Below, piece after piece: positions 1 through 8,875 of a stretch of DNA of 64,000 bases. Each line of letters opens with the position of its first letter. Position 1 is the first letter of the stretch. The position numbers were made by a program, and so were the translations under genes. A model generated the notes under the pieces. That model did no database searches and was not told where the DNA came from. It was given only the letters and a program-made list of their open reading frames with translations. The DNA is from Brassicibacter mesophilus (GTDB lineage: Bacteria; Bacillota; Clostridia; Tissierellales; Proteiniboraceae), in the NCBI RefSeq assembly GCF_050433385.1, contig NZ_JBNPXI010000012.1, positions 61,857-125,856 on the forward strand, read 5' to 3'.

Positions 1-149
1 ATTATTAAGTCTATATCTGAAAATCTTGTTGCATATCCTTTTGCCATAGAACCTTTTATTATCATAGAAAATTTATGTTCTAAACAATACTGATAAATAA
101 CCTGTATATAATTCTTATGATTTATCGTTGGAAACTTTATTTCATTCAT
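1..149 (-). CDS. Nucleotidyltransferase-domain protein, N-terminal part
   Basis: The reverse strand starts at ATG 149-147 behind a good GAAAGGAGAA site and runs out of the window, so only about 49 residues are visible. They include KGSMAKGYATRFSDIDL, the GS-x-A-x-G-x-A-(T)-x-x-SD-x-D signature of minimal (MNT/ANT-type) nucleotidyltransferases, where the paired Asp residues bind the metal of the NTP. Such proteins transfer nucleotides to antibiotics, or to partner proteins in toxin-antitoxin pairs; the substrate cannot be told from this fragment. The gene lies directly behind a copy of the promoter-hairpin repeat described at 200-345. Confidence 0.7.
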   Translation of the reverse strand, partial: MNEIKFPTINHKNYIQVIYQYCLEHKFSMIIKGSMAKGYATRFSDIDLI

Positions 150-199
150 AAATTCTCCTTTCAAAATCTAAAATTTTTATTGTATAAGATTTCTTGTGA

Positions 200-345
200 A
201 CTTTTGAGGGATTTTCACTGACGTTTCATTACCGACAAACTATGTCGGTAATTCTATCATTATGGTATATTACACGGCAATAGTGTCGCAAATATCTGTT
301 TACAGATGACTTTTATTAATTACATATTATACCACACTTTAGTAA
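200..345 (-). repeat. Promoter-hairpin leader repeat, copy B
   Basis: Reading leftward, it has an extended -10 (TGTGGTATAAT, TATAAT at 331-326). A first hairpin follows around GCGACACTATTGCCGTG (289-271), then a second, CCGACA/TGTCGG (248-232). The same order of parts recurs at 10.7, 22.1 and 59.3 kb. It ends about 50 bases before the nucleotidyltransferase start, so it is probably that gene's promoter and leader. No function is known to me. Confidence 0.6.
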
Positions 346-700
346 TCTGAGTTTGATTCAATGGCTCCAAGTGATTTCGGTACACTTCCAGTAACTTTTT
401 CTTTTCTCTTTTCTTCATATTCTTCACGTTTTTTCTGTTTTTGACTCTCCTGTTTTTCTCCCGGCGTGTTTTTCTTCTAGGACTTCTTTCATTGATCTGC
501 TACATCCAGCTATAACCAATATTTAACTAAAATTTTTCTTTAAAAAATTAAAAGGAGTGTACTCTATTCTGAGATGCTCCCTTGTATCTGTAATATGATT
601 TACCACTCCAAGCTTTGTAGTGAAATGTAATACCATTATTACTGTATCAAATTCTTTCTTTATCCCTCTTTTTATCCTTTCTTTTTTTAGCTTAATTAAT
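345..700 (-). pseudogene. Decayed lipoprotein gene and an older coding relic
   Basis: No intact gene lies here. On the reverse strand one piece reads ILVIAGCSRSMKEVLEEKHAG, with a lipobox-like IAGC, and after a frameshift continues GEKQESQKQKKREEYEEKRK up to SLGAIESNSDY and a stop near 345. Upstream of it (about 535-670) another piece ends in IEYTPFNFLKKNFS and a stop. That ending recurs at 25.97 kb. Neither piece has a usable start. Identity unknown. Confidence 0.4.
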
Positions 701-904
701 TGAAAATTTGAATAAGTTAATTCTTATTAACTAATCTGTAGAATAGTTATTCCTCAGTTATTTTAAAACCTTTAATTCGCATGGTATTTTTCCAAACTAT
801 TTCATGTATTTTTGTTTTAAAGCAAATTTTTCTCTAAAAACTAAGCAGCCCTTTTTTAATTGATATCTCTTTAATCTAGACATATTTATTTCCCCATCTT
901 TCAT

Positions 905-2380
905 TTAATTCTTAACAAGCATTTTTATATCTCTAAACATCTTCATACCAGCAAAGAAAATCACAAGAAATTCAAGTCTACCTAACATCATTCCTACAAT
1001 TTCCGTCCAAAGTACAGCAGTTGGTGCATCAGGTGATGTGACTCCTACGGATAATCCTACAGTACCTAAGCTTGAGGCAAACTCAAACATTGATGCCTGT
1101 AGCGAGTATCCATTTGCTACTAAAATAAATACTCCTATTACATAAGCAATTAAATATATTGTAGTAAAATTACTTATCTCAACAACATGCTTATCTGATA
1201 CATAATACTTACCTTCAGGCCTGTTTATATAATTTTGCCTTACTATATTTTTAGGTAATAGGTAAGCTTTTATATTCCAAATAAGAGACTTAATCAATAC
1301 ATACACTCTATACTGCTTTAATCCACCAGCAGTGGAACCTGCACCTCCACCAATTATCATTAGCACTATTAATACAAAGATACCTACGCCACTCCAATCT
1401 CCATATCCTACAGTAGAAAAACCTGTAGTAGATAAAGCAGAAACAGTCTCAAAAATCCCAACTCTTATACTTTTGCCTAAAGATCCATACAACTTATATA
1501 AGGAAAAAAAAGACACTAAAGGGATTGAAAGTGACAATATAAAAAACATAAACCTTATCTCTCCAATTTTAAAAAACTTTTTAATTTGACCCTTTAGAAG
1601 AATAAAATGTGCTGCAAAGTTTATGGTTCCCAATATCATTAATATTATAGTTATAAGTTCAATTGCAAAGCTATTATATTCTCCAATACTTCCAACCCTA
1701 GTAGAAAAGCCACCAGTTGATAAAGCGGCAATAGAATGATTGATTGCATCAAACCAAGGCATTCCTGCTAAAATGTAAAGAACAATTCCCGCTACAATAT
1801 AGCTTGAGTATATAGCCATAATTAACTTTGTTGATTTAGCAACATCAGGAAGCAATTTATCAGATCTTCCTTCCGCATTATATAATCCTAATCCATGGGG
1901 ACCAATTATTGCGGATAGCATAACAACAGCTAAACCTGCTCCTCCAAAAAATTGCATTAAGCTTCTCCATAATAGGAACATATTGCTAGTCTTTGCTACA
2001 TCTACTACAGATAATCCAGTTGTTGTCCAACCGCTTACAGCTTCAAAAATTGCCTGAGTAAAATTAAGTTGTTTTGATAAAATAAAAGGTAATGCCGAAA
2101 TTACTACCGTTATAAACCATGATAGAATAACTATCGTTCCACCCTCTTGAAGAGTAAGAGTAGCTTGCTTAACAGTTTTTATCTTGAGCCTTAACACATA
2201 TCCTATAATAATTGCAATAGCTGAAGGAATAATAAAGTATAGTGCTTGATCTACTTCGGTTCTATATATAGGTAATATCAGCAATGGTAATAGCAAAGCT
2301 ATTCCTACACCTAATATCATCGTTCCTAAATAGCCAATTATTAATTGGTATCTTTCCTTTAGTTGTTCAACATATATCAT
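905..2380 (-). CDS. trkH: TrkH-family potassium channel subunit
   Basis: Membrane translocation subunit of a Trk/Ktr potassium uptake system, 491 residues, close to the usual TrkH length. The four P-loop filters typical of the superfamily can be seen: TTTGLS near residue 119, STGGFS near 221, STTGFS near 318 and GTVGLS near 439, each between hydrophobic helices. The intramembrane loop GGGAGSTAGG lies near 344. It is the last gene of a leftward operon, two bases after a TrkA-type gene, which should supply the cytosolic nucleotide-binding gating ring. The whole operon is behind a c-di-AMP riboswitch, which fits the known control of potassium import by c-di-AMP in Firmicutes. Confidence 0.93.
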   Translation of the reverse strand: MIYVEQLKERYQLIIGYLGTMILGVGIALLLPLLILPIYRTEVDQALYFIIPSAIAIIIGYVLRLKIKTVKQATLTLQEGGTIVILSWFITVVISALPFILSKQLNFTQAIFEAVSGWTTTGLSVVDVAKTSNMFLLWRSLMQFFGGAGLAVVMLSAIIGPHGLGLYNAEGRSDKLLPDVAKSTKLIMAIYSSYIVAGIVLYILAGMPWFDAINHSIAALSTGGFSTRVGSIGEYNSFAIELITIILMILGTINFAAHFILLKGQIKKFFKIGEIRFMFFILSLSIPLVSFFSLYKLYGSLGKSIRVGIFETVSALSTTGFSTVGYGDWSGVGIFVLIVLMIIGGGAGSTAGGLKQYRVYVLIKSLIWNIKAYLLPKNIVRQNYINRPEGKYYVSDKHVVEISNFTTIYLIAYVIGVFILVANGYSLQASMFEFASSLGTVGLSVGVTSPDAPTAVLWTEIVGMMLGRLEFLVIFFAGMKMFRDIKMLVKN

Positions 2381-2382
2381 AA

Positions 2383-3051
2383 CTAATCAATCCTTCCCCT
2401 AATTATCCTTAAGGTCTCTGATTGTACCACTGGCAAAGATAAAATAATAAGCTTATCTTCATTCATTATAACTGTATTACCCCTTGGTATAACTGCATTC
2501 CCACTTCTAATAATACATCCTACTATTGAATCCTTAGGCAATTCAATTTCGCTAAGTTTTTGACCAAGTATTGGAAAGCTATCATTTATCTCAATCTCCA
2601 TTATAGCTACCTTTCCCTCTTCAATAGGGATAAGATTTGTTATATCATCTACAGAAATTTTCTGTTCTATTAATGATGAAATAATATTAGCTGTACTTAC
2701 AACAGTATCTACACCTAGTCTCTTAAATATCTGTATATTCTTAGGATCATTAACTATAGCAAAAGTCTTCTTTACTTTAAATATCATTTCAGAAACCTGA
2801 CATACTACTAGATTATCAGCATCTTTGGGAGTTAATGCTATGACAATATTAGAATACGCCGCTCCAGCATCCTCTAGAATATAGGGTTTAGTCCCATCAC
2901 CATGAACAATGTTTGCTCTACTATGAATTCTAGCAAGCTTTCTGCAATATTCTTCATCACTATTCACTATGGTTACGTTATAACCCTTTGAAACAAAAGA
3001 TTTAGTAAGGAAATGAACTTCCTTACCTCCTCCCACAATAATTATATTCAT
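2383..3051 (-). CDS. trkA: TrkA-type potassium channel regulator (RCK_N plus RCK_C)
   Basis: A 222-residue cytosolic protein with an N-terminal Rossmann TrkA-N domain (about 1-120) and a C-terminal TrkA-C domain (about 140-220, ending in an EDKLIILSLP-like strand). In this family it forms the ring that opens TrkH/KtrB on binding NAD(H) or ATP, and the TrkA-C part often binds c-di-AMP. The dinucleotide loop is unusual: it reads GGGKEVHF rather than GxGxxG, so the third glycine is missing, while the neighbouring 144-residue paralogue keeps the full motif. It lies between that paralogue and trkH with two-base gaps, so the three are co-translated. Confidence 0.88.
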   Translation of the reverse strand: MNIIIVGGGKEVHFLTKSFVSKGYNVTIVNSDEEYCRKLARIHSRANIVHGDGTKPYILEDAGAAYSNIVIALTPKDADNLVVCQVSEMIFKVKKTFAIVNDPKNIQIFKRLGVDTVVSTANIISSLIEQKISVDDITNLIPIEEGKVAIMEIEINDSFPILGQKLSEIELPKDSIVGCIIRSGNAVIPRGNTVIMNEDKLIILSLPVVQSETLRIIRGRID

Positions 3052-3053
3052 TA

Positions 3054-3488
3054 CTAATCCTCCATTTCTTTTCCAACAATTATATTCTTAAACTCAATTG
3101 CTGATAAAATCGTTGGGCAAATTGTCTGGATGTCTAGCTCTTCGTATACTCTCTGTCTTGATGGCTCAAATAGCCTAGCAATAACCTTTGGCACATTATA
3201 GATTGTCTTAGCTATTTGAGCTATCATAATGTTTGTATTGTCATCATTTGTAGTAGTAACAACTACATCAGCTTTATCTATTTTTGCCTCTAGTAATGTT
3301 TCTTCTTCTAAAGCATCTGCCTCTATAGTAAATCCGCTAAAATCATCTGAAAGCCTGTGAAAAGAATGTTGATCCTTATCAATAACTACCACACTTTTCC
3401 TTTCTTTTGAGAGCAAACTGGCTAGATGAGAGCCCAATCTTCCACAACCAATAATAACTATATATTCATCTTTTTCTCTATTCTTCAT
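3054..3488 (-). CDS. Short TrkA-N (RCK_N only) protein
   Basis: A 144-residue protein holding one TrkA-N Rossmann domain with the intact motif GCGRLGSHLA (residues 13-22) and the acidic end of strand two (VVVIDKD). There is no C-terminal RCK_C domain; canonical TrkA/KtrA proteins carry both. It overlaps the end of the upstream response regulator by 11 bases and is followed after two bases by the full-length TrkA-type gene. A reasonable inference is that it pairs with that protein, dividing nucleotide binding and c-di-AMP sensing between two chains. Start ATG is preceded by AGGGGGAGTG. Confidence 0.85.
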   Translation of the reverse strand: MKNREKDEYIVIIGCGRLGSHLASLLSKERKSVVVIDKDQHSFHRLSDDFSGFTIEADALEEETLLEAKIDKADVVVTTTNDDNTNIMIAQIAKTIYNVPKVIARLFEPSRQRVYEELDIQTICPTILSAIEFKNIIVGKEMED

Positions 3489-4161
3489 TATTCACTCCCC
3501 CTAGATTAATACCAGCTCTCGTATATCTCATTTGAGCTGTTCTTTCTAGGTTTTTCTCTGCAGGCTTATAAGTTGGATCTAAAGCTAGTGCAGCTCTATA
3601 ATGCTTTTGTGCTTGAATAATATCTCTTTTATACTCAGCTAAAACACCTAGAAGATTATGGGGCTCAGGAGAATTAACATCTTTAGATATAGATTTTTTT
3701 AGAAATTCTTCAGCCTTATCAATTTCCTTTAGCAAAATACATTTTTTTGCAAACTCTATTGTTTCTTTAAAAGTTTCTACCTTATTTTCTTTTAACTCTC
3801 TTCTGTCAAGAACATTTCTTACTATTTCTCTTATTTCATCAGGAGTAAATGGTTTGCTGATGAAATCTATAGCCCCTAGTTTCATTGCCTCTACAGCCTT
3901 TTCTATTGTCCCATATGCTGTCATCATAATAACGTCTATATTGTGATGAGTTTCTCTAATTTTCTGTAAAACTTGCATACCTGTTAATCCAGGCATCTTT
4001 ATATCTAAAAGTACTAAATCATACTGATTTTCTTGCATTTTCACTAGTCCTTCTTCACCATTAACAGCTAAGTCTATCTCATAATTTTCACCAATAAGAC
4101 ATTGTTTTAAAGTCATTCTAATATTCTTTTCGTCATCAACAACTAAAATTTTTTTATTCAT
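3478..4161 (-). CDS. Response regulator with TPR-like output
   Basis: 227 residues: a receiver domain (about 1-118) with the acidic pair DD at 9-10, phospho-acceptor Asp53 in LVLLDIKMPG, Thr in MMTAYG and the conserved Lys in SKPF. A helical tail (about 135-210) follows, with TPR character (AEEFLKKSI, PHNLLGVLAEYKRD, AQKHYRAALALDP). There is no DNA-binding domain, so output is probably by protein contact. It sits between a stand-alone receiver and the TrkA genes in the riboswitch operon, which suggests that phosphorylation tunes potassium uptake or its partners. Start chosen at ATG after GGAGGAATAAAAG. Confidence 0.9.
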   Translation of the reverse strand: MNKKILVVDDEKNIRMTLKQCLIGENYEIDLAVNGEEGLVKMQENQYDLVLLDIKMPGLTGMQVLQKIRETHHNIDVIMMTAYGTIEKAVEAMKLGAIDFISKPFTPDEIREIVRNVLDRRELKENKVETFKETIEFAKKCILLKEIDKAEEFLKKSISKDVNSPEPHNLLGVLAEYKRDIIQAQKHYRAALALDPTYKPAEKNLERTAQMRYTRAGINLGGVNNEE

Positions 4162-4164
4162 CTT

Positions 4165-4533
4165 TTATTCCTCCTCAAAATATTTAATTAATAGGTCTTT
4201 AACCTGCTGATGTGTAAATGGCTTAATAAGATAGTCTATTCCTCCCACGTCATAAGCTCTTTTAATATCTTCTTCCTGAGTTTTTGCACTCATGAATATT
4301 ATCGGAATATGTGAAGTATCCATTTCTTCCTTTAGTGCTTCACATACTAAATACCCATTCATCTTAGGAAGTAAAATGTCTAGTAAGACTACATTAGGCA
4401 TATACTCATGTGCTACCTCTATTGCATCAAGTCCATTCACAGCTACTCTTACATCATATCCCTCTTTAACAAGAAACATTTTTAATGATAATACTATGTT
4501 TTTTTCATCTTCTACTATTAATATCTTTTTCAT
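4165..4533 (-). CDS. CheY-like single-domain response regulator
   Basis: A 122-residue receiver domain with nothing attached. Visible key residues are Glu8/Asp9/Glu10 of the acidic cluster, phospho-acceptor Asp52 (VVLLDILLPK), Ser in FMSAKT, and the Lys of IKPF. Single receivers act as phosphate relays or by protein-protein contact. It lies between the histidine kinase upstream and the receiver-TPR protein downstream with short gaps, so the three probably form one phosphorelay. Start ATG follows GAGGGGGCTCGAT. Confidence 0.9.
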   Translation of the reverse strand: MKKILIVEDEKNIVLSLKMFLVKEGYDVRVAVNGLDAIEVAHEYMPNVVLLDILLPKMNGYLVCEALKEEMDTSHIPIIFMSAKTQEEDIKRAYDVGGIDYLIKPFTHQQVKDLLIKYFEEE

Positions 4534-4548
4534 ATCGAGCCCCCTCTA

Positions 4549-6399
4549 TCATACACCTATATATAAAGTAAAATAGAAAGTACTACCTTCTCCTATTTTG
4601 CTATTGACCCAGATTTCCCCACCATGAGCATTAATTATTTCTTTGCTTATTGCTAATCCTAATCCTGTTCCCCCTGATGAATCTCCATTTTCATCTTTCA
4701 CCTGTACAAATTTGCTAAATACCTTATCTTGGTAATCTTCAGGTATCCCTTTCCCATTATCTGAGACAGATACTAGAATCTTATTTGTTGTTTCCTTTGC
4801 CATGATCTCTATTTTGCCTGTTCCATCTCTAGGAGTATACCTTAATGCATTTCCAATAAGATTTGTTAACACCCATGATATCTTATTAAAATCGGCTTTA
4901 ACTTTAGGTAAGGCTTCTTTTATATCAATATTTATTGAAATGTTCTTATCCTTTGCTTGCATATGGAATGGTTTAGCAGCATAATCAACAATTTTTCCTA
5001 TGTCATTTAATTCAATATCCATATGAACTTTACCTGACTCCAATCTAGATAAATCTAGAAGATCACTTACAAGATTTTTCAACCTTTCATTATCCTCTTT
5101 AACTGCATTTAGTAACTCTTCTTGATCTTTATTGATAGTACCGGGTATTTTGTCTAGCATTAATCCTACAGCCATACTAATTGAGGTCAATGGTGTTCTA
5201 AATTCGTGAGATACGGTTGAAACAAAGTCTGATTTCATTTGATCAATCTCTTTAAGCTTTGTAATATCCTGCATAAGAGTTACAACACCTACACTATCAC
5301 CATCCCTATCTTTAATAGGCTTAGCATTTATTCTATAGTGTTTTATTTTTTCATCAACATTAGTAGTGATATCTATATATTTTTTATGATCATTTATATT
5401 TTCTAAATTCTTAAACTTGTCAATTATCTCAAATATTTCTTCTCTTTTTATTACTTCTAGAAAATGCTTACCTAATACATTCTTTTCTCTAATACACAAA
5501 CTTTTTTCTGCAGCTCTATTAACCAACAGTAATCTATTATTTTCATCTGTAACAATAATTCCATCACTGATACTTTCAACTATTGCTTCTGCTTTTTGTT
5601 TTTCTTTCATTAGCTTTTTAATATTTAGTAATTCATATGTTTTTAACTTTTCTGACATGATATTAAATTCCCTTGCTAATTCACCTATTTCATTATCACT
5701 AGTTATATCTAATTGTTGGCTATAATCACCTTCTGATATTTTTTTGATTTTATCCTTTAAGTTATATATTGGTTTGACTATGTTGTTTGTTAAATAGAAT
5801 GCAAAAATCAGTCCTACTAAAATTGTTGTTAGTGATACAAATGACGTTGAAAAAGTAGCGCCCTTCGATATTTTGTGTGCTCTGTCCTTACGAATAATCA
5901 TTCCATCTTGGTTTAAGTTCTGTAAGTTTCTACATTCAGTTTTAGTTTTCTCAAAGGTAGGAAGTATTTGATTATAGTAATAAGTTCTGGCCTCTTCTAT
6001 TCCTTGGTTCTCTTGAATGCTAATTAATTCATCATATTCATTTAGATACTCAATATATATCTTATTGATCTTTTCAATAATTTCTTTCTCTCCAGGTTCT
6101 GTAATATTGTCTTGTGCTCTTGACAACCATTTCAAAAACTCTACTTCATTTTCTTGGAAAATTTTTGTAGTAGTAGAGTTATCACCAAACATATACGCAA
6201 GCTCAGCACTATCTTGCCTCTCTATTGCAACTGTCATATTTTGTGCAGCTTCTATGCTTCTATAATTTGAGTACATAATATTTTCAATTGAATCACTTAA
6301 TCTGTTAAAATTGGTTATCGCCCAGATACTATTAGCTACCAATACAATAAATATAAGAATAAAGATTCCTAGCATTTTAAATTTTATGCTCCTTTTCAT
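4549..6399 (-). CDS. Membrane sensor histidine kinase (HAMP-PAS-HisKA-HATPase)
   Basis: I start it at ATG 6399 behind GAAGGTGA, giving 616 residues; a longer reading frame to 6456 would begin inside the riboswitch terminator. Order of parts: transmembrane helix (about 8-27), extracellular four-helix-bundle-like sensor (about 30-180), second helix (about 186-206), HAMP (about 207-260), PAS (about 270-380), HisKA with His398 in STVSHEFRTPLTS, and HATPase_c with NLIGNALRYTP, SDNGKGIP and GGTGLGLAIS. It is the first gene of the leftward operon and should phosphorylate the two receivers that follow. The signal sensed is unknown; turgor or ionic strength would fit the downstream potassium genes but is inference. 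Confidence 0.92.
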   Translation of the reverse strand: MKRSIKFKMLGIFILIFIVLVANSIWAITNFNRLSDSIENIMYSNYRSIEAAQNMTVAIERQDSAELAYMFGDNSTTTKIFQENEVEFLKWLSRAQDNITEPGEKEIIEKINKIYIEYLNEYDELISIQENQGIEEARTYYYNQILPTFEKTKTECRNLQNLNQDGMIIRKDRAHKISKGATFSTSFVSLTTILVGLIFAFYLTNNIVKPIYNLKDKIKKISEGDYSQQLDITSDNEIGELAREFNIMSEKLKTYELLNIKKLMKEKQKAEAIVESISDGIIVTDENNRLLLVNRAAEKSLCIREKNVLGKHFLEVIKREEIFEIIDKFKNLENINDHKKYIDITTNVDEKIKHYRINAKPIKDRDGDSVGVVTLMQDITKLKEIDQMKSDFVSTVSHEFRTPLTSISMAVGLMLDKIPGTINKDQEELLNAVKEDNERLKNLVSDLLDLSRLESGKVHMDIELNDIGKIVDYAAKPFHMQAKDKNISINIDIKEALPKVKADFNKISWVLTNLIGNALRYTPRDGTGKIEIMAKETTNKILVSVSDNGKGIPEDYQDKVFSKFVQVKDENGDSSGGTGLGLAISKEIINAHGGEIWVNSKIGEGSTFYFTLYIGV

Positions 6400-6433
6400 T
6401 ACTTCACCTTCTTTTATAGTAAATTTACAAAAA

Positions 6434-6462
6434 ACAAAAAAACCATGAGAAGTCATGGTTTT
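6434..6462 (-). terminator. Riboswitch expression-platform terminator
   Basis: Reading leftward, a nine-pair stem AAACCATGA/TCATGGTTT with a CTTC loop is followed by a run of T. It begins at the 3' edge of the c-di-AMP aptamer and ends about 35 bases before the kinase start. Ligand binding would be expected to favour it and shut the operon off. Confidence 0.88.
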
Positions 6463-6602
6463 AAATATGCGCCATCGGCTCCCCTTTCAACGCTTACGAG
6501 GTTAGCTGTCGGGCTCGGATTGAAAGAGTTATCCTATCCATCTCTGGAATTCGCCCCATAATTTTGGGTCCCCCGCTTCATAAAGAACTCAGCGATATTT
6601 AT
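6463..6602 (-). ncRNA. c-di-AMP riboswitch (ydaO/yuaA class)
   Basis: Read leftward, the sequence contains the hallmark blocks of this class in order: TCGCTGAGTTC, GCGGGGGACCCA, TGGGGCGAAT, AGCCCGACAGCTAACCTCGT and AAGCGTTGAAAGGGGAGCC. A closing P1 helix forms from AAATATCGC with GCGCATATTT. The class binds cyclic di-AMP and typically turns off transport, osmolyte and wall genes. Here it precedes a terminator and the kinase/receiver/TrkA/TrkH operon, so high c-di-AMP should reduce both the potassium channel and its signalling genes. Confidence 0.93.
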
Positions 6603-6826
6603 TCAATTTTTAATATTGCTAATTATATACCTATAAAAAATATCAGTCAAACACCATTTATGCCTTTATTCTAACAAATAACTGCTTATAAACGATTAGT
6701 TAAAACTTATGCTAAATTATAGTGTATATATCTTAATTTTCCTTTATCATAGTTAATTATTCTGAGCTACTTCCTATTAATTCTTTGAATGTTTGAACCC
6801 ATTTTATCCTATCCCTCCAACTCTAA

Positions 6827-7015
6827 GTTGGAGGAAAATATGCTGTTTTTAAAATTAATCATACAGCAGAAGCAGTTCAGAAAGCGTGGATTGATATTTT
6901 CCCAGAATTATCAAGACAAGGATATCAATTTGATAAAGAAAGGCCAATCATCGAAAGGTATATAGTCGAAATAGTTAATAATCATTGTTGTGAAATTTGT
7001 GTACCCGTATATTAA
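6827..7015 (+). pseudogene. C-terminal relic of an AraC/GyrI-like effector-binding protein
   Basis: An open stretch on the forward strand begins right after a stop and has no start codon. It reads GGKYAVFKI, then TAEAVQKAWIDIFPELSRQG and IIERYIVEIVNN, ending in CEICVPVY and a stop. This is the end of the GyrI-like small-molecule-binding domain found at the C-terminus of many AraC regulators. The DNA-binding part is gone. An opposite-strand open frame here (6911-7168) is a shadow. Confidence 0.7.
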
Positions 7016-7053
7016 AATAGTAATTGGGTATATTTCAAATTTATCAGCGAGAT

Positions 7054-7100
7054 AGAGTCTGTAAATAACTTTGTGTCTAAGAAAGTTATTTACAGACTCT
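7054..7100. repeat. Perfect 19-bp inverted repeat
   Basis: Arms 7054-7072 and 7082-7100 are exact reverse complements (AGAGTCTGTAAATAACTTT) around a nine-base centre. There is no T-run, so it is not a plain terminator. The look is that of transposon ends brought together after loss of the middle (IS256-family ends are a candidate), but no transposase piece is beside it. Confidence 0.7.
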
Positions 7101-7234
7101 TGTTGACAGTTCCATAAATAGAATACATCAAATAAGTTGTTATGAAATATACTTTCTCTCACATCCAAAGCTCATCTCAAATTTTATTACCTCTAATGCT
7201 CTATTAGTAGAAAATCATGTTTAATGTGCTTGAT

Positions 7235-8263
7235 TTACTCTAAACTACTCTTAACCTCATCTATAAATTCAATTACAGCTTCTTTTGTCGTTGCCCATGA
7301 AGTAACCAGTCTAATAGCTAATCTATTGTCGTCTATTTTCTGCCAATTATAAAAGCTAAACTTCTTCTCTAATCTTTCAATTTGTTTGTTTTCTAGAATA
7401 GGAAATATTTGATTGGTTGGTGAATTGATTAAAAACTCACAACCAGCTTTTTTTAGCCCTTTAGTCAAAAGATTTGCCATTTCATTAGCATGAGCTGCAA
7501 GTTCAAAATAAAGATTATCTTCAAATAATTTTTCAAATTGTATCCCCAATATTTTTCCTTTAGCAAGAAGTGCGCCTTTTTGTTTTATATGATATCTAAA
7601 CTCTTGTTTTAAATTTTCACTTTTTATTATTAAAGCCTCACCAAGAAGAGCTCCATTTTTAGTTCCACCAATAAAAAATGCATCTGTAAAATTAGCCATA
7701 TCTGTCAATGTTAAATTAGCCTCTTTAACACATAAAGCAGAACCTAATCTTGCACCATCAACATATAAAACAAGATTATTAAATTTACAAAATTCACTTA
7801 TAATTTTAAGTTCTTTTTTGGTGTATACTGTTCCTAATTCTGTTGGATTAGAAATATATACAAGCTTAGGTTTTACAAGATGTTCATCTATATGAAAATT
7901 TAACACTTCTTGTATTTTATCAATAGTTATCTTTCCATCATTTGAATCTATAGTAATTACTTTATGTCCTGTACATTCAATTGCACCAGCTTCATGAACC
8001 GCAATATGTCCTGTATTAGCACTAATACAAGCTTCATACGGCCTTAAAAAAGCTCCAATTGCTATTAGATTTGTTTGAGTTCCTCCTGATATAAAGTGAA
8101 CATCAGTATTTTCATCTCCTATTAGTTCTTTTATTTGATGAATTGCATTTTTTGTATGATTATCATTTCCATAGCCATCTTCTTGAATCATATTTGACTC
8201 AACTAGAGCATTCAAAATTCTTGGATGTGCACCTTCACTATAATCATTTTTAAAACTATACAT
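7235..8263 (-). CDS. ltaE: Low-specificity L-threonine aldolase
   Basis: PLP-dependent lyase, 342 residues, the normal family length. It splits L-threonine or L-allo-threonine to glycine and acetaldehyde in the cytosol. Visible signatures are the opening MYSFKNDYSEGAHPRI, ISGGTQTNL near 58, AVHEAGAIE near 88, the PLP-ring Asp169 in YVDGARLG and the Schiff-base Lys202 in FIGGTKNG. The subgroup is the one annotated as beta-eliminating lyase/threonine aldolase in clostridia. Start ATG follows GAAAGGAGAATTACA. It stands alone, with spacers on both sides. Confidence 0.9.
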   Translation of the reverse strand: MYSFKNDYSEGAHPRILNALVESNMIQEDGYGNDNHTKNAIHQIKELIGDENTDVHFISGGTQTNLIAIGAFLRPYEACISANTGHIAVHEAGAIECTGHKVITIDSNDGKITIDKIQEVLNFHIDEHLVKPKLVYISNPTELGTVYTKKELKIISEFCKFNNLVLYVDGARLGSALCVKEANLTLTDMANFTDAFFIGGTKNGALLGEALIIKSENLKQEFRYHIKQKGALLAKGKILGIQFEKLFEDNLYFELAAHANEMANLLTKGLKKAGCEFLINSPTNQIFPILENKQIERLEKKFSFYNWQKIDDNRLAIRLVTSWATTKEAVIEFIDEVKSSLE

Positions 8264-8395
8264 TGTAATTCTCCTTTCATCACTAAGTTTTTAATCATTC
8301 CAGTATTAATTTATTAGATTAATCAATTGTACCCCTCTTATTCATATTTGTTGTATAGTATGAGGAAACATATTGCAAAAAATTGTTCATTAAAA

Positions 8396-8875
8396 TTACC
8401 ATATCTTATCCAACTTATCAGAATAGAATTGTATTGCTTTTTTGTAATTTTTTATATTTTCATCTAGGGATGTTTGGGCTAAGTTGGTTAGCAGAATTTC
8501 CATCGATTTTGAATGTTCATTTAAGTTATATAAGGTCATCGCATAGAACACTTGCATAGCCCTATCCTCAGTAAATTTAGCTAAACCTTTCTCAAGGACT
8601 TCTTTTGATTTTTGATACTGTCCTAATGTTCTATATGTACTGCCCAAACCTAAAAAAGCACCTTGTAAGTCCTTCTCTGGCAAACCAATTGAAATAGCTT
8701 TTTCATAATAAGGTACTGCTTCTTTTTCTAGACTCAGTACATCAAAACTCCAGGCACATTGATAATTTATTACTGAACTATCTGGATAGATGTCTGCAAG
8801 CTTTACTAAAATTTCATTTGATTCTCTTAATTTTCCTTCTTTCCTTAATTCAATTGCCATTTCTAATTCTTTCAT
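8396..8875 (-). CDS. Tetratricopeptide-repeat protein
   Basis: A 159-residue cytosolic protein made of about four TPR helix pairs, for example ESNEILVKLADIYPDSSVIN, AVPYYEKAISIGLPE, GLGSTYRTLGQYQKSKEVLE and FYAMTLYNLNEHSKSMEILL. It resembles small TPR proteins of Firmicutes annotated as tetratricopeptide repeat protein. TPRs bind other proteins; no partner is encoded beside it. Start ATG follows TTAAGGAGAGATGAATT. Confidence 0.85.
   Translation of the reverse strand: MKELEMAIELRKEGKLRESNEILVKLADIYPDSSVINYQCAWSFDVLSLEKEAVPYYEKAISIGLPEKDLQGAFLGLGSTYRTLGQYQKSKEVLEKGLAKFTEDRAMQVFYAMTLYNLNEHSKSMEILLTNLAQTSLDENIKNYKKAIQFYSDKLDKIW

Noticed and set aside
200..700. CRISPR-like spacing among short repeats
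   Set aside because: Repeats in the window are single dispersed copies or palindromes; no regularly spaced array and no cas-like gene is present.
4292..6265. Forward-strand open frames inside the kinase and receiver genes
   Set aside because: They lie opposite strongly supported coding sequence and have no ribosome sites or family likeness.
6911..7168. 85-codon leftward open frame
   Set aside because: It overlaps the AraC-type relic on the other strand and the 19-bp inverted repeat, and no protein family fits.
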